Below, piece after piece: positions 60,100-64,000 of a DNA stretch of 64,000 bases (position 1 is its first letter; each line of letters starts with the position of its first letter). Both the position numbers and the translations under genes were made by a program. Under the pieces are notes generated by a model. The model worked only from the letters and a program-made list of their open reading frames with translations, was not told the DNA's origin and did not search any database. This stretch comes from Deltaproteobacteria bacterium (GTDB lineage: Bacteria > Desulfobacterota > Desulfobacteria > Desulfobacterales > Desulfosarcinaceae), in NCBI GenBank assembly GCA_021824175.1, contig JAKALP010000024.1, forward strand, positions 18,517 through 82,516, in the 5' to 3' direction.

Positions 60100-61602
60100 A
60101 TGGGCCCCATCGTCCAAACCATATATGAATTTGTGTTGTACCTCTGGACCCAAACCTTCCCCCGCCTGGATTGGGTCGTCATCATCTTTATCGAACTGCT
60201 CTCCTGGACCACGGCCGCCCATGCGCTGCTCAATAAACGCGATTCCCGCGCAGCCCTGGGGTGGGTTGCGGTTTGCATCATGTTTCCGCCCCTGGGACCG
60301 CTTTTCTATTTTCTTTTCGGCATCAATCGCGTCCGCACCCAGGGCCAGCGCCTGGGAGGCCCCTTGACGGCCTTCTTGCGCATCAGCGTAGAAGAAGATA
60401 AAGAAGGCCGCACGCGGTGCATCCCAATCTCCTCGGTGCCTGAATCTTTCCGTCCCATCGCCGGTCTCTCCGATCGGGTGACCCATTTGCCGCTGACGCC
60501 CGGCAATCGCATTGAACCCCTTGAAAACGGCGAAGAAGCCTACCCGGCCATGTTGGAGGCCATTGCCCAGGCCCGGCAAAAAATCTTTCTCTCCACTTAT
60601 ATCATGGACACGGATAATAGCGGCCGCCGATTCGTCGCAGCCCTCGCCGAGGCGGTTCAGCGCGGCGTTGATGTGCGGGTCATATTGGACGGTGTGGGGG
60701 AGTACTACTCTTTGAGGCGTGCCGGAACACTTATGCGGCGCAACCACGTGCCGGTCAAAAAATTTCTGCCACCCAAACTTCTACCGCCCTCGCTCTACAT
60801 TAACCTGCGCACCCACCGTAAAATCCTGACCATTGACGGCCAGGTCGGGTTTACCGGCGGCATGAATATCGGAGACCGTCACTTGACCGCCGATCAGACC
60901 AGCCCCGGACGCGTCAAAGATATCCACTTTCGCATTCGCGGACCTGTGGTCGCCCAGATGGAACAAGTATTTCTGGCGGACTGGAGTTTCTGCAACAAAA
61001 GCGCTCCTCCCCCACAATTGGAAAGTTGCGGGGATAAACACATGCTTCATGGCGAAGCGCTTTGCCGGACCGTGGTGGACGGTCCCAACGAAGATATCGA
61101 CAAGTTGGCCATGATCCTCATGGGAGCGACGGCCGTGGCCCGCCGGAGGATCTTCATCATGACCCCCTATTTTCTGCCTTCCCGTGATCTCGTGGGCGCG
61201 CTGCAAACCGCGGCCCTGCGCGGCGTGGATGTGCGCATCCTGCTGCCGGCCAAAAACAATCTGCCTTATGTCAAATGGGCCTCGGACAATATGCTGTGGA
61301 TGCTGCTCAAAGAGGGGGTCAGAATCTTCTACCAGCCGCCTCCCTTTGTCCACACCAAACTCTTTTTGATCGACGACTATTATGCCATCATCGGCTCAGC
61401 CAATATCGATCCCCGCAGTTTACGGCTCAATTTTGAAATGGTTTTGGAAGTGTACGATCCCAAACTCAACCACGATCTGGCCGAACGCTTTACCCAGGCC
61501 ATGGCCGCCTCAAGGGAAACTTCTCTGGCCGAAATGGACGGCCGCCCCCTGCCGGTCAAAGTGCGCGATTCACTCTGCTGGCTCTTTACGCCCTATTTGT
61601 GA
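60100..61602 (+). CDS. cls: cardiolipin synthase (phospholipase D family)
   Basis: A 500-aa membrane enzyme that makes cardiolipin from phosphatidylglycerol. Two N-terminal transmembrane helices (VVIIFIELLSWTTAAHALL, GWVAVCIMFPPLGPLFYFLF) precede two HKD motifs: THRKILTIDGQVGFTGGMNI and VHTKLFLIDDYYAIIGSANI. The ending (RDSLCWLFTPYL) is family-typical. An AAAAGAGAACTTC site precedes the ATG. Free-standing. Confidence 0.93.
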   Translation: MGPIVQTIYEFVLYLWTQTFPRLDWVVIIFIELLSWTTAAHALLNKRDSRAALGWVAVCIMFPPLGPLFYFLFGINRVRTQGQRLGGPLTAFLRISVEEDKEGRTRCIPISSVPESFRPIAGLSDRVTHLPLTPGNRIEPLENGEEAYPAMLEAIAQARQKIFLSTYIMDTDNSGRRFVAALAEAVQRGVDVRVILDGVGEYYSLRRAGTLMRRNHVPVKKFLPPKLLPPSLYINLRTHRKILTIDGQVGFTGGMNIGDRHLTADQTSPGRVKDIHFRIRGPVVAQMEQVFLADWSFCNKSAPPPQLESCGDKHMLHGEALCRTVVDGPNEDIDKLAMILMGATAVARRRIFIMTPYFLPSRDLVGALQTAALRGVDVRILLPAKNNLPYVKWASDNMLWMLLKEGVRIFYQPPPFVHTKLFLIDDYYAIIGSANIDPRSLRLNFEMVLEVYDPKLNHDLAERFTQAMAASRETSLAEMDGRPLPVKVRDSLCWLFTPYL

Positions 61603-61715
61603 TATTTTATGGAAAAACCAAAACACCACAAAGAGCCGTTTCTGCTACTCAAACCCGAAGTCCTTCACTCCCTTTACCCAAACCGATGCTACTTCCCAAA
61701 TAAAGGAGTCCCCCC

Positions 61716-63605
61716 ATGACCACCCCAACCCACACCCTAAAAATACTACTGCTCGACGCCGCCAGCGGTTTCTACCGCATCCAGCGCTATCGAGTCGGCG
61801 ACTTCTTCGGTCCCGTGGACCTGGGCATTCATCTGGCCCACAAACGCCACAGCTTGAATATCGGAGCCGGTTTGCTGGCGGGCTCGGTCTTTCCCGGCAC
61901 CAATCGCCTGATCATCAGCGGCATCTCGCCGTGCTGGCATGGTTTCTACATCTCTTCCATGGGCGGCGCGGCCCTGGTGTTCGACAATCTGGGCATCAAC
62001 ATGCTGACCATCATCGGCAAAGCGCCCTCCCCTTGCATGCTGTATCTCAACCGCTCCCACGGCGAAGAGATTGAGGTGGAAATGGTCCCGGTGGCGCCCG
62101 AGCAGATCTGGGCCCAGGACCGCAAAGGGGTATATGCCGTGATGGACCGGGCCATTGCCATGTTCGGCGGCCGCTATGCCAACGAACCACGAGTTCTCGC
62201 CACCGGTCCGGCCGCGCGTTACACCGATATCGGCGGCATTATTTCAGCGCCGGTCAAAAAAGGAGTAGTCACGCCCGTGGATACCTGGGCCGGCCGGGGC
62301 GGCTTCGGCAGCAAACTGCTCCAGGAGCATGGCATCCTGGGAATTATCTATGGCGGCACGCACATTGACGAAGATTTCAGCGACCGCTCGGTGGCCGACC
62401 AATGGTTCAAAGACAAGTACAATCAGCGCATGGCGGCCAAAGACATCGAAGCCACCACCAAATACCGCTATGATGAGCGCTTCCAGACCGGCGGCACTTT
62501 CGGTGTCAACTACGCCGGCATGGAAGGCCGGCTTCTGGCCTTTAACTACCGCACCATCTACTGGAGCGAAGAAGAACGCCGCAACCTTCACCAGCGGCTG
62601 GTGATCGATCACTACCTCAAGCAGTTCAACGAAGAGACCATCCAGACCAAACAACAGCGCAACTGCGGCGAGCCATGCGCGGCCGTCTGCAAGAAAATGC
62701 AGGGAGTTTACAAAAAAGACTACGAGCCCTACCAGACCATGGGACCGCTGTGCGGCATCTTTGACCAGCGCGCCGCCGAACAGCTCAATCACCATGCCGA
62801 CATGTTGGGGTTCGATGCCATCTCCGTGGGCGGCGTGCTCTCCTGGCTCATGGAGTGCCTGCATGAAAACGTGTTGACACCCCAGGAACTGGGCGTCAAC
62901 AACCTGCCGCATTGGAATGTGGAAAGCTTTGAGAACGTGTCGGACTCCCTGCACAATGCGGCCCTGGGCGTAGCCCTCCTCGACCAAATGACCCGGCCCG
63001 ACGGTAAAATCCCGTTGGGCTTCGGCGCCCGTAAATTCGCCCGCGGCCTGGCGCGCCAAAAAGGAAAAACAGTAATGGATCGCTTTATCTACAATGCCTT
63101 TGCCCGCCAGGGCTGGATGGTGCCCAACCAGTACTGGACCCCCGGCGCCTTCGCGCCCATGGCCATCATGGGCAAATACTACATGCACTACGGCAACGAT
63201 TTTCTACCACCGCGCGAACTGGGCAAAAAGTGCGCCCAGCGCATGCTCAAGGAGCTGCTGCTGGACAACATGGGTATCTGCCGCTTTCACCGGGCCTGGG
63301 CCGAAGAGATGGTGCCCGAAATCATGGAGAAGATTTTCGGCTGCAAGGAAGCATTTCTGCGAAGCATCGCCCTCACCGCCGGCCGCATCACGAGCCGCAA
63401 TTCTTCGGTCTTCTGGGAGTCGGCCCGCAACATCGATATGATCCACACATTCCTGAAGAACAAAAAAGAAATCGAAGGGGTTCAAAACGAGCAACTCGAT
63501 CATTGGCTGACGCTATTCAACCAGGACAAACACGCCGCGGCCTACGAATTCTGGTACGAGATGCACAAGGGCATCCATGAGACGCTGAGGGAGTTTCCGG
63601 ACTAG
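61716..63605 (+). CDS. aor: tungsten-type aldehyde:ferredoxin oxidoreductase
   Basis: A 629-aa W/Mo-pterin enzyme of the AOR family, which oxidises aldehydes to acids with ferredoxin. The [4Fe-4S] ligands are Cys317, Cys321, Cys325 (NCGEPCAAVCKK, spacing x3-x3 rather than the classical x2-x3) and Cys522 (NMGICRFHRAW). The pterin-binding regions (MGGAALVFDNLGINMLTIIG, AGRGGFGSKLLQEHGILGII, GFDAISVGGVLSWLMECLHE) are present. AAATAAAGGAGTCCCCCC precedes the ATG. A MoaD-like subunit is absent from the neighbourhood. The changed Cys spacing and GEP sequence suggest a distinct AOR clade; the natural substrate is unknown. Confidence 0.88.
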   Translation: MTTPTHTLKILLLDAASGFYRIQRYRVGDFFGPVDLGIHLAHKRHSLNIGAGLLAGSVFPGTNRLIISGISPCWHGFYISSMGGAALVFDNLGINMLTIIGKAPSPCMLYLNRSHGEEIEVEMVPVAPEQIWAQDRKGVYAVMDRAIAMFGGRYANEPRVLATGPAARYTDIGGIISAPVKKGVVTPVDTWAGRGGFGSKLLQEHGILGIIYGGTHIDEDFSDRSVADQWFKDKYNQRMAAKDIEATTKYRYDERFQTGGTFGVNYAGMEGRLLAFNYRTIYWSEEERRNLHQRLVIDHYLKQFNEETIQTKQQRNCGEPCAAVCKKMQGVYKKDYEPYQTMGPLCGIFDQRAAEQLNHHADMLGFDAISVGGVLSWLMECLHENVLTPQELGVNNLPHWNVESFENVSDSLHNAALGVALLDQMTRPDGKIPLGFGARKFARGLARQKGKTVMDRFIYNAFARQGWMVPNQYWTPGAFAPMAIMGKYYMHYGNDFLPPRELGKKCAQRMLKELLLDNMGICRFHRAWAEEMVPEIMEKIFGCKEAFLRSIALTAGRITSRNSSVFWESARNIDMIHTFLKNKKEIEGVQNEQLDHWLTLFNQDKHAAAYEFWYEMHKGIHETLREFPD

Positions 63606-63769
63606 GGCGAGGAATTGCATCGGTAGTGCCTGAACCGAAAAACCCACGGCCAAAGGCCCGGCATTGGTTAAGGCAGGGACGGCGATACGGCCTGCGTTGG
63701 GACCCTTTTCCCCTATCTGGTCCATAATATAGTTATTGACATGACCAACTTTATGACCAATAATTAGCC

Positions 63770-63915
63770 ATGATTACTTTAAATATTAATGAAATAAAAA
63801 CACATCTTTCAAGCTACTTGGCCAAAGTATGCAACGGGGAAACCGTGCTTATTTGTCGCCGAAACATACCCGTGTGTTGATTTCCAAAATAAATGGAACC
63901 AAATTTTCAGTTTAG
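63770..63915 (+). pseudogene. Phd/YefM-like antitoxin, frameshifted and at window edge
   Basis: A short frame begins MITLNINEIKTHLSSYLAKV and continues NGETVLICRRNIPVC to TGA at 63880, the usual start of a Phd/YefM antitoxin. In the next frame the text resumes as VLISKINGTKFSV to TAG at 63915, so a one-base frameshift near 63870 separates the two parts. Beyond this the window ends after 85 more bases. No toxin gene is visible inside the window. The 63606-63769 stretch before it holds nothing else. Confidence 0.55.
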
Positions 63916-64000
63916 ATTGAAGAGCGCGCAATATTTTCAAAGCAATTGGAAGCAGTCGCCGCGCTTCATTTTATTGTATGGGTTTTAAAGGCATCGGCAG

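Noticed and set aside
62244..63188. 314-aa minus-strand frame opposite aor
   Set aside because: Mirror frame of a strongly supported gene.

Overview
The window looks like chromosomal DNA of an anaerobic member of the Desulfobacterota (former Deltaproteobacteria, sulfate-reducer-like). This is inferred from the gene content: a tungsten-type aldehyde:ferredoxin oxidoreductase, a 4-hydroxybutyryl-CoA dehydratase family protein, an AmmeMemoRadiSam radical-SAM enzyme, many PAS/sigma-54 and histidine-kinase regulators, a zinc-ribbon/DUF3426 protein with a huge acidic repeat region, FG-GAP and Ser-rich lipoproteins, and UGA codons that may be read as selenocysteine. No rRNA, CRISPR array, intact insertion sequence or prophage was seen. 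One tRNA is present.

Layout. 1-8.2 kb: a partial HEAT-like gene, a FecR/DUF6600 secreted protein, a LysE exporter, a 4-hydroxybutyryl-CoA dehydratase homologue with a strong terminator, and two exported proteins, one of which (FG-GAP) is split by an in-frame TGA. 7.7-18.6 kb, mostly minus strand: a CsgG-like lipoprotein coupled to a redoxin-TPR-CsgG fusion, tRNA-Met, the acidic repeat protein, hpt, a CbpA-like DnaJ protein, and a tightly overlapping mnmG-fetA-fetB run. 18.7-24.6 kb: glycogen phosphorylase with a degenerate EAL-HDOD regulator, then a decayed patch (a DUF433 antitoxin with a nonsense-mutated DUF5615 toxin, and an RHS remnant). 24-38.7 kb, the accessory core: a penicillin-acylase-family Ntn hydrolase, two tandem paralogous PAS-sigma-54 activators, and five exported ester hydrolases (SGNH, type-B carboxylesterase, two cutinase/PETase-like alpha/beta hydrolases, one PHB-depolymerase/feruloyl-esterase-like). 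Four of the five carry Ser-rich tracts with a GGCN or GGGCN signature.

38.7-54 kb: a hybrid GAF/PAS histidine kinase, a HAD phosphatase coupled to a DUF1573 protein whose conserved first Cys is encoded by UGA, priA, citrate synthase, an unrecognised 262-aa protein, an NtrC-type two-component pair, an Old-Yellow-Enzyme-type FeS flavoprotein, and an internally deleted TAXI-type binding protein. 54-64 kb: a glycosyltransferase, the AMMECR1/Memo-associated radical SAM enzyme, a methyltransferase, trmO-recD2 overlapping, a cardiolipin synthase, AOR, and a frameshifted Phd/YefM-like antitoxin at the edge.

How the genes may work together (inference): the 27.6-38.6 kb segment reads as a regulated extracellular ester or polyester hydrolysis locus. 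Two activators that share PAS architecture sit immediately upstream of secreted hydrolases. The first two hydrolase genes are each preceded by a TGGCAY-N5-TTGAW motif resembling, but not matching at -12, a sigma-54 promoter. The rest of the window is mostly housekeeping (tRNA modification, DNA restart, central carbon and glycogen metabolism, membrane lipid).
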